Shown: positions 55,301 through 63,167 of the stretch, in pieces | Layout: each line of letters starts with the position of its first letter | How positions within the stretch are numbered: position 1 is the stretch's first letter | Assembly (NCBI GenBank): GCA_016801845.1 | Contig: CM028928.1 | Span: 11,886,827 to 11,950,826 of the forward strand | Direction of reading: 5' to 3' | DNA length: 64,000 bases | Origin: Polydactylus sextarius | Taxonomy: Eukaryota > Chordata > Actinopteri > Polynemidae | Notes under the pieces: model-generated | The model's input: the letters and a program-made list of their open reading frames with translations, nothing else | Told to the model about the DNA's origin: nothing | The model's database searches: none | Made by a program: the position numbers and the translations under genes

Positions 55301-58300
55301 ATTGAATAAATGCTTATTACTTAAAGGTAAACGGATGCTCTATCTAGTACATCAAGTATTGAATTTTTAAAAAAAAACTGCTAATACACAATGTGCAGGT
55401 GTGTTTTGCACGAGTTCTGTAGGCGCTCAGTGAAAATGGAAAAAAAATCACATTACAATGTGTCTTAAAGAAATGGTCCCAAAATCCACCTCTAAGCCGG
55501 TAACTTTTCCACATCTATTTACAGTCTGAATTACATCAGCGTCACCAGCTCCCAAACTTTTTGTCCGCTTTAATCTTCACAGACCAGTGATTCAAGAGAT
55601 CCTCACTATTCCCAAGATAAAAATTCTGAGGTTCATCACGAGGTGCTAAAATTAGATCCATTCCTCATTCTCTAAATCGTTCCCAATGCTTATTGAGCAA
55701 CAAAGGCACTTTTTTCCTTCCCTCTTTTTTCCTTTAACCCGAGCTATCTAAAGATGTTGTGTTGATGAAACGATGTGTGGATTAGGATGTGTATGTTTTT
55801 TTTCTCTCTGCGGCTTATGTGACTGATAGCACAAAAGAGAAAAAGGGGCCTGGAGGCGGTGATAAATTAGAAACTGTTCCACACTTTCTTATCATCAAAG
55901 GACGACTAGTAAGCTGCCCACAGCAAACTCAGATAATGCTGGAATAGGGAAGTCTGTGTATATGGGCTGTGCAGTCACTGATGTTGATTTGTACACATGG
56001 ACGCAGGTGATACACAGACAGAGATAGAGACACTTCAGTGTGTCCTTCTTCGATTTTCTGCTCCACCATCTTTAGGGTTGATGGCTGCTTCACGGAACAA
56101 CACGAGAAGACGACTTGGGATTTCCACACTACACATGCATTGCGTTCTGTGTGGCAGCGTGTAACACTTCTTTCTGTTGTTCTCGTGTGCACACATGAGA
56201 TACATTAATCATCCCGCTGCATTTTAAACAAGACAGAGCTCGAACGGTGTGAATTGAATCATACCTTTGCTGCACTTGTATTATTTTTCAGCGTGAATTC
56301 TTGTGAAAGATTAAAATCTCCTTTTTTTGGGGGGGTGTTACTACTTGACAACTAATATGTCACGCTTTTTTTTATCAGACACCGACCTCTCCTTTATCCT
56401 TAGATATTTATGTTTTATGCATCAGTTTTTTCTCAGACATAGGAGGAGCTCTGCATTGTGATGCAGTGTAGGTGTAAATATACATCAAACAAACTAACTT
56501 AAAGTGCCGCCTGGAGACATGATACGAGACAAGTAATGTTTTGATTCTGTACATGTCTCCTGCCTCTGATTTTTCCTGCTGAAGCTTTACAGGAAGTCGT
56601 GGGTTTGTTTACCAAGCGCTCATCCATCCTCTTTCCATCCTTGACGGAATCTGATGGGTGTCAAAGAGAATTTCATGTTTTCTTCTCAACTTCTAGTGTC
56701 TGCTTCTCCCCCCCACACTCTAAAAAAAAGAGAAAAAATCTGACACATCTCAGCTGCCGAGTGTTAAGGAATAAGACTATCTCATTACTTTACGGTCTAA
56801 ATTCTTTAATCTGCTCAGCTCAGTTCAAGCTGCTGAAAGAGGCAACGTGCAAAAAAAAAAAAAAAAAAAAACTGGCCAGATTAAATGAATGGTGACATCC
56901 TGAAGATAAATATATGTGTTATTTTCAGCAAATCTCATTTGCATATGACATATCAAGGTTCAGACCCAAACTTTGACATGACACGGTCACGCTTCATTTA
57001 CCCAAAAAGCTCTGATATGCATTGGAGTCGGAACGCCGAGACCAAAGCGAAGCAGGAGGAAGGGGAGAGCAATTATTCATGAGGCAGTAAACAGAAGCCG
57101 TGGGAGGGCGAATTGTGCCCCATGTTTATCTGGCAATACTGTAAGTGAGGCAATGTACAGGCTGAAGTTGCTTTTGTAGAGAGTATTAAATGTGAAGAAA
57201 AAAAAATGAGATCAAAACAAGCCCAATTTAGTTTGACAAACCAAGGTGTTGATCATTTACATACGTAAGTACGTAAATGCATGGGTACAGTTTCTGCTCT
57301 TTTGGATTCACTCCATTTTTGTCAATTGTAAATACACTCCTTGAAAGTACAGCTATAATCTTGAAGACTGGAAAAATATTAATAAACATCAGCAATTTTT
57401 TTACGCTTGGAAGCCACAAGTGCCACATTTTTTAATTGTTGTTCAGTGAATAAAACACTAGATTAGATTTAGTGAAAGATGCGAACAAGTTGTACAGTGG
57501 AATTAAGTGTTTGAATTGCTGTAACGTCTCATGCCATCAGCGCCATCGAGTAAAACTACAGCACACGGAGCGGCGGGTGTACGTCATGTCCTAGTGTTCA
57601 AATTGAAAGCAGCACGTCCACAGTTTGAGCGTTCAGATTGTGATGTTCCTTCCCGCAGAGAGTGTGACTCACACATTATATGATGTCCAAAACTTCAAAA
57701 AAATCCAACAAAACACAGTATTAACAGATAAGACCATGCAGCCTTCAAGTAATTATAAGCTGAGGATGAGGTAAGGTAGCTATAAATGAGATTTGTCTGT
57801 GTTCCTGTGCCTCAGCAGTGAAGACGGACCAGCTTCAGACTATTAAACGGGAGCTGACGCAGATCAAGATGAAGATCGACTCTTTGCTGGGACGCCTGGA
57901 GAAGATTGAGAAGCAGCAGAGAGCCGAGTCTGGTGAGCAGCACGACGGCAGAATCAGAGCTGGGAGGATTGAGGGAGGAGGAGGGAGGAGGCAGGGATGG
58001 GGGACACCAACCACTGAGGGAGGGAAATTAAAAGCTCACACCGGTCATAAGTCTTTGTGACATTGCGGGAGATAAGAGCAGCAGAGCTCTCCGTCATAAC
58101 AGCAAACAGGTGTCAACTCCACGCTGACTCAGTTTATATGAGAGGTCTTTATATACGCCCTATGCTGCAAGACACGCCACACGGTGCAGTGCAATGGGAA
58201 GGTCGTGACGACTGCAACAATTCTTCTGCAACAATTTCTTCACTGGTTTATTCAAACTTCATGTCATTTTTCCTTCAGCTCTGACATTAAACAAAAAAAA

Positions 58301-60090
58301 AAAAAATCCAAACCAGATAAAAAAAATAATAGAAACTCTACAGTTAAGAGGTGAAAGATTTAATGTTATGCTTCTATGACTTTGGTCGAAAAAAAGAGTT
58401 TAATCTTTTAAATTGTTTCACAGAAGAAGAAGGAAATGGAATTCAAAAATAAATGAAGGCTGCAGCCAAAAGGTGACACCAAGACTGATGTATTTTTATC
58501 TCCTCTCGAGGGAAATGCAGCGTCCAATTTGTCCATTCTGGTTTCAAACTAAACCTAAAGCAACAATTTGACCAAACTTTTCCTCATATTTTATCGAATG
58601 ATAAACCAAAAAGCCAAAACCATCTTAAAATTCACATTTATTCATAAGTGAATTTTAGAGGTGCCGCAATTACATACACAGTTTATAGAGAGACGTGAAA
58701 TTGATGTCTCAAATTCTCTGGTATTTTTGTGCATCTACTTTATAAATGAGAGAAAAGTCATGTTATGTCCGTTGCTAGCTAGCTTACAGCAAATGTACAA
58801 CTGGTACATTTTGCTTTTTTTTGGTCCAGTGGTCACATTTGGAAGAAAATTTGCTTCCCTTTCTGCTTGAATTCTCCCCAGTAGTTTACTTTGATCCTCT
58901 CAATTTAGCACTGAGTGCATTTCCAGAATCTTTTAATATTTAGCCACGCTTAGCGCAGAGCACTAATACCTTATATACAACACTGCTGTGCACTAGCATC
59001 GCTGTAGCAGCAGTTACAGTCCCGTGCCTCGGTTTATTTGGTCATGTGCTCACTTGGGTTAAATGGAAAGTGAAAACCGGTTGCATTTATTTTGTTTGTG
59101 AAGCATGAGTGAAGTACATCATTTTGCAGCAGCATCAGTCAAAAGACAGTGTCAGGTGTTGACAGACGGGACAGTCCTGTCCAGTCAAGTGTAAGCAGCA
59201 GCTTGGTCTTTATGGACTGCAAGCGAAGCCAAGTCTTTTATGATCCTACACTACTGGGAAAAATAAGTAAAGGTAGCCAAGTAAATTTTGTGCGAGACCA
59301 TGATCACACTCACTTTATTCTCTATGTGTCGCTCAGAGGCTCAGAAAAAGTATGAGGACAACTGTGACTCCCTGCACGAGGAGTCCGTGTCAGAGACGGC
59401 AGAAAACTCTGGGGAGGAGGCCGGCGAGGGGGCGCTGGATGTGGAGGCGGGAGAGATGACCGATGGAGGTGAGGACGACTACGACGAGGAGGGCAGCCAC
59501 CATCTGGTAAGAGAAACGGTTGACAGGGGCTGACAGGGAGAGGGAAAGAGATCGAGAGAAAGAAAGGGAGAGAGCAAGGCACTCTGGGAGCTCTCGAGTG
59601 GGCAGACAGTCTTCGCTTTCTGAAAGTTAATTTTCCAGAATTATTCATGGCCACAGATCTGAGAGAGTGGGGCTTCACATGAGTGAATGGTGAGGGCAGC
59701 TGGACTGACAGTTTCTCCCTGTCGACCCCGGCTCAAACAGTGGAAGGGAAGCTCTTCAGAAGCCCACACACAAGCACGGGGCTCACACACTTACACACAC
59801 TTAACAGGCTGCAATTAAAGCTCAGGGCTTAAGACACACAGGGAAAGGTTTAAGACCAGACCTGCATGGTGTGTGTACATGTTTTTTGTCTTCCTTATGG
59901 AGACAAAAAGCAGGTTCCCATAATGTAAAAAAACAAAAAATGAAGGTAAAGACATGACTTCAGGTTTGGTTTAAGGTTAGGGTCGGGTTTAGATAAAGGT
60001 TAGACAAGTGGTACCAACAATTGAGATTTCTAAGTTTCCAGGAAATGAATGCATGTCAATGAAATGTCCTCTAAAGGCTTGAAAACAAGA

Positions 60091-60138
<48 letters not shown>

Positions 60139-63100
60139 ATCTGTGGCCCTGTCGGTCTGTGGATACAAAACAGGAAAATAGGTTTTATTTCACAAGGTCA
60201 AGATATTTTTTTTTCTCTTGAAAAAAAGAAAAAATAAACTTCCTATTAAAAATTCCCAATTTAAGAGAACAACTTGTCATCTACAAATTGCTCATTTTCT
60301 AAAACTAAACGGTAATTTAATTTTAAAGGACTTTGGGGGAAAAAACGAAGATAAGCAGGAACAAACTGAATTTTAACCATTTTAATGGAAGGTAATTGAA
60401 AATATTTATCAAATGTTCTAACATTGAACTAAATTATTAAACAGTATAATTAAACAGCTAATTATTTTTCAATTTGTAGATTAATTCATGTCAAAGAAAA
60501 TACACAAGTTTTTTCACATAATAATTAATGGTTTCTGACTGTTGTATGCTTGACTTTATAATACATTCTGCATACATGACATAATTCCTAAGATAGTTAC
60601 ATTTAATCTATTAACTATAATAATTAGTGATGCAGTGCTATGTATTGCAAACTCTTGTTATTCTACACATTTCTTCTTTTTAATCTTATTGTTCCTCTTC
60701 AGTACCAAATTTGGCAGACAATGATACACTGGCTCGATCAGACTCACTATGATATTAATTGTATCCACCAAAATTTTGGTGGATTCACTGAAATTCGCTA
60801 AAAAATTCCCATACAGAAAGACTGGGATGGGATTAAAAAACATTGCAAATTTTCAAGGTTTTTCAAAGATCTACTGGTCTGGCATGCTTTCACCTAGAGG
60901 CATCGTTAAAACTTTAAAATGTAGACAAAATTCTCCTGAGTTGATGTGGCATTCAACTTTTTTGATAGGTTGTATGCTGTGTGACCAGTCACAGATCAAT
61001 TACCATGATACATTTTGGAGAAATTCTTTTTTTTTTTTTTTGGAGATTTTTTTTTTTTAACACAGTGCTCACAGCCACAAATTTTACTCTACACGTATGA
61101 TTTTTTCCAAAGTTGTAGACACACGTGTCTCGTTTCACACAATGTGTCTACCTAAACGATAAGATTTCATAAAATGAAACACAACAACATAGATACAATA
61201 AAAAAAAAATCATTGTATCTAATTTCATCAGAATTTCATTCTTTTCTATTCATACTAGAAAAACCACAAATGACAAAGTATATGTCAAATGTGTATTTTG
61301 GCCAGATTATTTTTTGATTTCTCCAAAAATGAATTTTCCCCACTGAAAATGAAAGTAACTACAACTATAATTTTTCACAACGCTAGTCGCGAAAAATTAT
61401 TCCTTAGAATAATTATTCCTTAGTATTCATTGTAGAAAAACGATTGAATGAGGAGACGAGCTGAATTTTTCATGATGCCTGTAGCGAAAAATTCATCAAA
61501 GCATTGTAGCATAGTAGCATCTTAGCAACGTGGTATCACATCATCATAGCATTGTAGCGCTGTAGTATCATATTATCAGGCCATACTGCATCACTCCCGC
61601 AATTTCCCACAGGGGAATAGTCTAGTGAGTAATTTTACCATCATCTATTAGTGTGTTGATTATTTTTATGCCTCTAAACCAATTTGCACCAAACTTAGTT
61701 GATGGATGGGTAGTGATCCAATGACAAATTCTGGGTCAAATTTAGGATTTTTTAATTTAATTTTTTTTAGTCACTTTGTGAATGTGATATCTGAACAATG
61801 CCTTGAGGGAAGCATTTCAAGTTTAGCACAGATGTGGTCTCAAAAAGAACTGGTTTGAGTTTGAGGCTTGAAGTTTAAAGTCATGGTCACTGTGACCTCA
61901 CACAACATGGTTTTTGGATATAACTGTTGAACCTAAGCTCTAATTACCTTTCATTGGACCAGTAGCATACAACCACAAGGTGGTAATTCTAGTCTTGATT
62001 AATCAACTGGTTATTTGGTCAGTAAAATATAATCAATTAGTGAAAATCCCATCACATTTTCTAAGTGTTTGACAAAGTGTTTCTTTATTTTGCCTGGAAA
62101 ATAATGAATTAATAATAAAATAGCCGCTAAAACAGCGGTAATTATTTTTCTAAATTTTAATTCTTTATTTAATAAATTGACTCAACTAATCATTTCAAGT
62201 TTAATTTCATCAAAGAAGCTTTCTTCATGAATCTTTATTTTGACCTTGTTTTGATAATGAACACTAAGTCTCTATAGGTTTTGTTCAATCAGCCACATTC
62301 AGCTGTCATCATCTATTATCATTAGTGTTCAAAAATCCATTTTACTGACAAAACCAGCTCATAATTCAGACACAAAGTGATGGTGTATTGCTGTTTTCTA
62401 TTAGTAAACTGGGCCACTAGATGTGGCATTGAAGTGAAACAGACTGGTGTCTGATGAAGATCATCTGACAAAAAAAAAAAAACATCTTCTGTTCTGTGGT
62501 TTGAATATTATAAAAATGAACATCAGTGTAACAATTAATGCAAAAAAAATCTAATTTTAAACGTCTGTCCCTTTAGCTTTAAGGAATAATGTTTCAGTTT
62601 AATAAGAGTTTGTACAGAGTTTATGCTGGGAGCTGTAAAACACCTACAGCTCCAAATTATACAGCAGTTAAAACATATTACTCATATTTTTTCAGCTGTA
62701 TTAATTAAAGCGTGAAGCAACTCCCTTTATTTTATAACTCACAGTTTCCTGGGTTGAAGCTGTGCCATCACAGTAATTATCCTGGATTCAGCCATGCTTT
62801 TGACCATGCTTACTCTATTACACTGTATTTATTAGCCATAAACCAGGTGAGCGTGGACATGCTATCTGCCATGGAGGCTTTCTGTCCTCGCTAATGGAAG
62901 AGATTATTTTTCATAGACATGGAGGAAAAGATTTATTTGTTTCATGAAGGTCACATTAATCACTGACTGCAGTAATGTACCATAAAGACTGCTCCACAGG
63001 TTGGCATGGCTGCTTTTGTTTAGCATATTGACCTTTTTAAAAAAAGATAGAATGTAAAATGTGTGCTTAGATAAAATGCTACCCATGATTTTAAATTCCT

Positions 63101-63161
63101 GTTTCTGTTTTTTTTTTTTTTTTTTCAGATAGAGAACCATGTGTCGGATATTGACAACTGA
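18171..63161 (+). CDS. ralyl: RALY-like RNA-binding protein, full spliced CDS (7 coding exons)
   Basis: Join of 18171-18426, 49118-49193, 50325-50372, 53163-53344, 57819-57932, 59337-59506 and 63129-63161, totalling 879 nt and 292 residues plus TGA. All junctions use GT/AG and keep frame. Domains: RRM about residues 20-85 (RNP2 VFIGNL 23-28, RNP1 KGYAFVQY 55-62); basic/proline linker 89-106; Tyr/Asp-rich patch 112-126; basic stretch with PLKRSR and a nine-serine run (167-175); coiled coil about 193-217; acidic tail about 240-278. Order and length fit RALYL (about 290 residues in mammals, from memory) better than RALY, which has a glycine-rich C-terminal region. Family members are nuclear hnRNP-type proteins that bind RNA and oligomerise through the coiled coil; that role is inferred by homology. 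ralyl versus a paralogous copy rests on remembered sequence, not a search. The 5' UTR start and 3' end are outside what can be seen. Confidence 0.93.
19283..19457. repeat. diverged direct repeat A, copy 1
   Basis: It shares blocks such as tacatttttcaaaat, attataagag, gcatgatgga, gattattgtgta and atcaaaccaat, in the same order, with 19680-19975. Confidence 0.75.
19680..19975. repeat. diverged direct repeat A, copy 2
   Basis: Same blocks as copy 1, but split by about 110 bp of extra sequence (about 19782-19893). It may be a local duplication or two copies of an old mobile element. Confidence 0.75.
24612..24654. repeat. (GT)n microsatellite
   Basis: About 20 near-uninterrupted GT units with one GC substitution near the start. 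Confidence 0.97.
25948..26040. repeat. fish interspersed repeat end beginning with CCATCCATCCAT
   Basis: CCATCCATCCAT followed by a diverged ...taacatcctgagggttgcagggg...tcccagctgtctgtgggtgaggg... matches the end of a repeat very common in teleosts. It is truncated by or next to the compound microsatellite at 26109. A second, reverse copy is at 30735-30820. Confidence 0.6.
26109..26242. repeat. compound microsatellite (TG)n(TA)n(TAG)n
   Basis: TG units, then about 23 TA units, a short TATG/TAGA bridge, and about 18 TAG units. It is likely unstable in length. Confidence 0.97.
26495..26546. other. G-run cluster (possible G-quadruplex)
   Basis: Many runs of three to eight G separated by one to seven bases on the + strand meet the simple four-run pattern. 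Structure formation is an inference. Confidence 0.55.
28922..28957. repeat. (GT)n followed by (GGGT)n
   Basis: A GT dinucleotide array grades into GGGT units. Confidence 0.93.
30735..30820 (-). repeat. degenerate reverse copy of the CCATCCAT-ended repeat
   Basis: It reads ...caatgcatgctaggatagcc...ctgaatggatgg..., the expected reverse-complement ending of the family at 25948-26040. Heavily diverged. Confidence 0.5.
32624..32669. repeat. (AT)n microsatellite
   Basis: About 23 AT units. Confidence 0.97.
34090..34350. repeat. fish interspersed repeat fragment (GACTTTGGTGA type)
   Basis: Blocks gaaatgtctcaacagctgctggatgga, gaatcctgatgactttggtgatg and catcattagatcaaattttaaattt are recognisable, diverged pieces of a teleost repeat. 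The middle block is also seen at 43300-43400. A (GTCA)n tract lies directly upstream (34071-34090). Confidence 0.5.
34452..34625. repeat. degenerate MITE-like fish repeat (GATTTAGTGGCAT type)
   Basis: The sequence runs gatttagtggcattcaacgatgag, then ccctctgtagagccagtgtttg and ccaacatggcagactagat. I recognise this as a diverged, internally shortened copy of a short non-autonomous element frequent in percomorph fish. Superfamily not assigned. Confidence 0.55.
35452..35640 (+). CDS. ralyl: candidate alternative first (or cassette) exon of ralyl, RRM-less isoform
   Basis: Seen: 13 CpG in 189 bp within an AT-rich intron; ATG at 35604 with A at -3; an open frame MTMYKGKRRNHR; one extra base (T at 35640); then consensus donor gtaagt at 35641. 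The leftover T joins AC of the exon at 49118 to make TAC, and the downstream ralyl frame continues unbroken, giving 219 residues. The new N-terminus is strongly basic. The 5' limit is uncertain. Either transcription starts in or near this segment, or the CT-rich tract ending CAG at 35449-35451 is an acceptor, making a 189-nt internal exon. An upstream ORF (ATG 35460 to TGA 35507, 15 codons) precedes the main ATG. Not proven: no transcript evidence, and a donor plus short ORF can occur by chance. Confidence 0.5.
35460..35507 (+). promoter_or_regulatory. upstream ORF in the candidate alternative exon
   Basis: ATG at 35460, 15 codons and TGA at 35505-35507. It is in the same frame as, and 97 bp upstream of, the ATG at 35604. 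If the exon is a 5' leader this uORF would dampen translation. If it is a cassette after the RRM exon the same TGA ends the RRM protein early. Confidence 0.4.
35684..35742. other. poly-T run followed by G-run cluster
   Basis: About 27 T are followed on the + strand by several runs of four to nine G. It sits only 45-100 bases after the candidate donor at 35641, so it could affect splicing of that exon or polymerase progress. That effect is inferred. Confidence 0.6.
37093..37119. repeat. poly-A run
   Basis: Twenty-seven consecutive A. No recognisable retroelement body precedes it. Confidence 0.95.
38731..38790. repeat. (TC)n microsatellite
   Basis: Imperfect TC array interrupted by gtcttcc and cca. 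Confidence 0.93.
42880..43297 (+). mobile_element. 3' end of a non-LTR retrotransposon (CR1/L2/Rex-like)
   Basis: A frame ending at 43031 contains AQRIVNDPSHVLRLEYDL followed by PSGRRYRVAHCKLNRFKYSF, the pattern found at the C-terminus of reverse-transcriptase ORFs of CR1/L2/Rex-type fish LINEs (SGRRYR, then a basic patch). About 230 bp of 3' UTR leads to aaatttccctgagtgggac, aataaagtatgttgaa and short tail repeats (tcgtatcatatcgta), typical for these elements. It is strongly 5'-truncated and has no RT catalytic domain. Confidence 0.72.
43300..43400. repeat. fish interspersed repeat fragment (GACTTTGGTGG type)
   Basis: It contains gaggatgattctgaatgactttggtgg and ttcacttagcaacacc, similar to the block at 34180-34235. 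It directly abuts the LINE tail, as if the LINE had inserted at or into this repeat. Confidence 0.45.
46329..46382. repeat. (AT)n microsatellite
   Basis: About 27 AT units following a T-run. Confidence 0.97.
49118..49193 (+). CDS. ralyl: ralyl coding exon, post-RRM basic linker
   Basis: The acceptor is tgttttgcag at 49108-49117 and the donor gtaaga at 49194. The 76-nt exon starts with two bases of a split codon and ends with two. It encodes residues 86-110, beginning D-I-N-M-A-G-E-P-K-P, the conserved segment directly after the RRM in RALY and RALYL. It is rich in Lys, Arg and Pro. The upstream partner can be the RRM exon (G|AC gives Asp) or the intronic candidate exon at 35640 (T|AC gives Tyr). 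The exon contains its own in-frame ATG at residue 89, which could in principle start a shorter protein. Confidence 0.95.
49194..50324. other. ralyl intron 3
   Basis: 1131 bp, gtaaga to catag. I looked for a mini-exon that would insert residues before GYEFDYEYY and saw none. A GT-rich tract occurs at 49734-49755. Confidence 0.8.
50325..50372 (+). CDS. ralyl: ralyl 48-nt exon, Tyr/Asp-rich patch
   Basis: The acceptor is ctcatag at 50318-50324 and the donor gtatgt at 50373. The short exon completes Ser111, encodes residues 112-126 and gives two bases of Arg127. The peptide G-Y-E-F-D-Y-E-Y-Y-R-D-D-F-Y-T matches the conserved Tyr/Asp-rich motif of RALY-family proteins just before LFDY. Both junctions are after the second codon base, so skipping the exon keeps frame and would remove 16 residues. 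I did not find a counterpart of the extra segment I recall between the linker and this motif in one human isoform. Confidence 0.93.
50621..51851. mobile_element. outer MITE-like element with GTCTCAAT termini
   Basis: GTCTCAAT at 50626-50633 is matched by ATTGAGAC at 51836-51843, and the similarity extends inward (cacatacctccatact against the reverse complement of agaagtatccatat). ATACTGTC occurs just outside both ends (50613-50620 and 51844-51851), a possible 8-bp target-site duplication of hAT type, although the left end then carries extra bases. No transposase ORF. The span includes the inner element. Confidence 0.5.
51005..51805. mobile_element. inner MITE-like element with TGGCTGCATCC inverted termini
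   Basis: TGGCTGCATCC (51005-51015) is perfectly inverted at the right end, GGATGCAGCCA (51795-51805), with further imperfect matching. Subterminal zones are rich in tagtacg, tagtaggc and agtagt motifs in both orientations. 801 bp, no transposase ORF. No clear target-site duplication. Confidence 0.6.
52165..52285. repeat. fish interspersed repeat fragment
   Basis: Blocks cacttggactcaagattgaactt, atggtggccaaatatcaaa and agctcaagaattc resemble a diverged copy of a teleost repeat; the region 61640-61990 carries related motifs. Confidence 0.45.
53163..53344 (+). CDS. ralyl: ralyl coding exon, basic segment with serine run
   Basis: The acceptor is ttcttttcttgag at 53150-53162 and the exon begins by completing Arg127. 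It encodes residues 128-187, from LFDYHGRV to SATGLK, plus one base of codon 188. It includes PPPRAVIPLKRSRV, a family-typical basic stretch likely to serve nuclear localisation (inference), SSRRGKTS, then nine serines encoded by TCC/TCT/TCA codons. I placed the donor at 53345 (gtacgt) because it gives K-L-K-T-D at the junction, as in remembered mammalian RALYL. A closer match to donor consensus, gtaagg at 53354, would add nine in-frame bases and three residues. Confidence 0.9.
55043..55180. repeat. diverged direct repeat B, copy 1
   Basis: It starts tgtccgcttcagtcttca and ends ctctaaatcgttcccaaagctt; it aligns along its length with 55562-55694. Confidence 0.85.
55562..55694. repeat. diverged direct repeat B, copy 2
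   Basis: It starts tgtccgctttaatcttca and ends ctctaaatcgttcccaatgctt. Shared internal blocks include cccaagataaaaattc and aaaattagatccat. The same strand and a 519-bp offset suggest a local duplication. Confidence 0.85.
57819..57932 (+). CDS. ralyl: ralyl coding exon, coiled-coil oligomerisation helix
   Basis: The acceptor is tandem, ctcagcag: using the second AG (57818) starts the exon at 57819 and completes Leu188. The donor is gtgagc at 57933. It encodes residues 189-225. Hydrophobic residues L193, I196, L200, I203, I207, L210, L214 and I217 fall in a clean 3-4 heptad spacing, so this is a parallel-type coiled coil like the hnRNP C and RALY oligomerisation helix. It ends EKQQRAES. Using the first AG instead inserts CAG and changes Leu to Pro-Val without loss of frame. 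Confidence 0.94.
57933..59336. other. ralyl intron 6
   Basis: 1404 bp, gtgagc to gctcag. A purine-rich GGGAGG cluster follows the donor (57960-58005). Nothing else assigned. Confidence 0.85.
59337..59506 (+). CDS. ralyl: ralyl coding exon, acidic C-terminal region
   Basis: The acceptor is gtcgctcag at 59328-59336 and the donor gtaaga at 59507. It completes Glu226 and encodes residues 227-282, from AQKK to GSHHL. About 20 of these residues are Glu or Asp, including the conserved GEMTDG followed by EDDYDEEG, typical of the acidic tail of this family. The exon ends in phase 0. If the intron were retained, eight further codons (VRETVDRG) would precede TGA at 59531. Confidence 0.94.
60093..60137. 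repeat. (GT)n microsatellite
   Basis: About 22 uninterrupted GT units. Confidence 0.97.
60650..61625. repeat. old interspersed repeat region
   Basis: Segments such as cattgcaaattttcaagg, gatctactggtctggcatg, tagcatcttagcaacgtgg and cactcccgcaatttcccac resemble pieces of repeats widespread in percomorph fish. Boundaries are uncertain and it may comprise more than one element. Confidence 0.42.
61640..61990. repeat. fish interspersed repeat (GTCACTGTGACCTCACA type)
   Basis: It contains aatttgcaccaaacttagttgatgg, caatgacaaattctgggtc, tcatggtcactgtgacctcacacaacatg and tttttggatataactg, the core of a repeat I recognise as frequent in teleost introns. A related fragment is at 52165-52285. Confidence 0.6.
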
Positions 63162-63167
63162 GATCAG
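63129..63167 (+). CDS. ralyl: ralyl terminal coding exon with stop (63159-63161)
   Basis: A long T-run ending ttcag (63108-63128) is an excellent acceptor. The exon encodes I-E-N-H-V-S-D-I-D-N and TGA at 63159-63161, followed by GATCAG and a near-perfect donor gtaaga at 63168. The 39-nt exon therefore holds the stop and six bases of 3' UTR, with a UTR intron following. With the stop so close to the junction, nonsense-mediated decay is not expected. The C-terminus differs from the short FLQIK ending I recall for human RALYL, so this may be a different last exon. It could also be a chance ORF, but the acceptor, frame, stop and donor together argue against that. Confidence 0.75.

Larger units (their letters stand above)
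53345..57818. other. ralyl intron 5
   Basis: 4474 bp. It contains the duplicated segment B (55043-55180 and 55562-55694), a purine/adenine-rich stretch near 53630-53690 and a smooth non-repetitive segment about 57000-57170. No further exon found. Confidence 0.75.
59507..63128. other. ralyl intron 7
   Basis: 3622 bp. It contains a GT microsatellite and two old repeat segments; the rest is AT-rich DNA without exon signals. I did not find an exon encoding the FLQIK-type ending remembered from mammals. Confidence 0.75.

Noticed and set aside
59322..59678. 118-codon minus-strand ORF across ralyl exon 7
   Set aside because: It is the shadow of the GA-rich acidic-tail exon and purine-rich intron, read in antisense as Pro/Ser-rich sequence.
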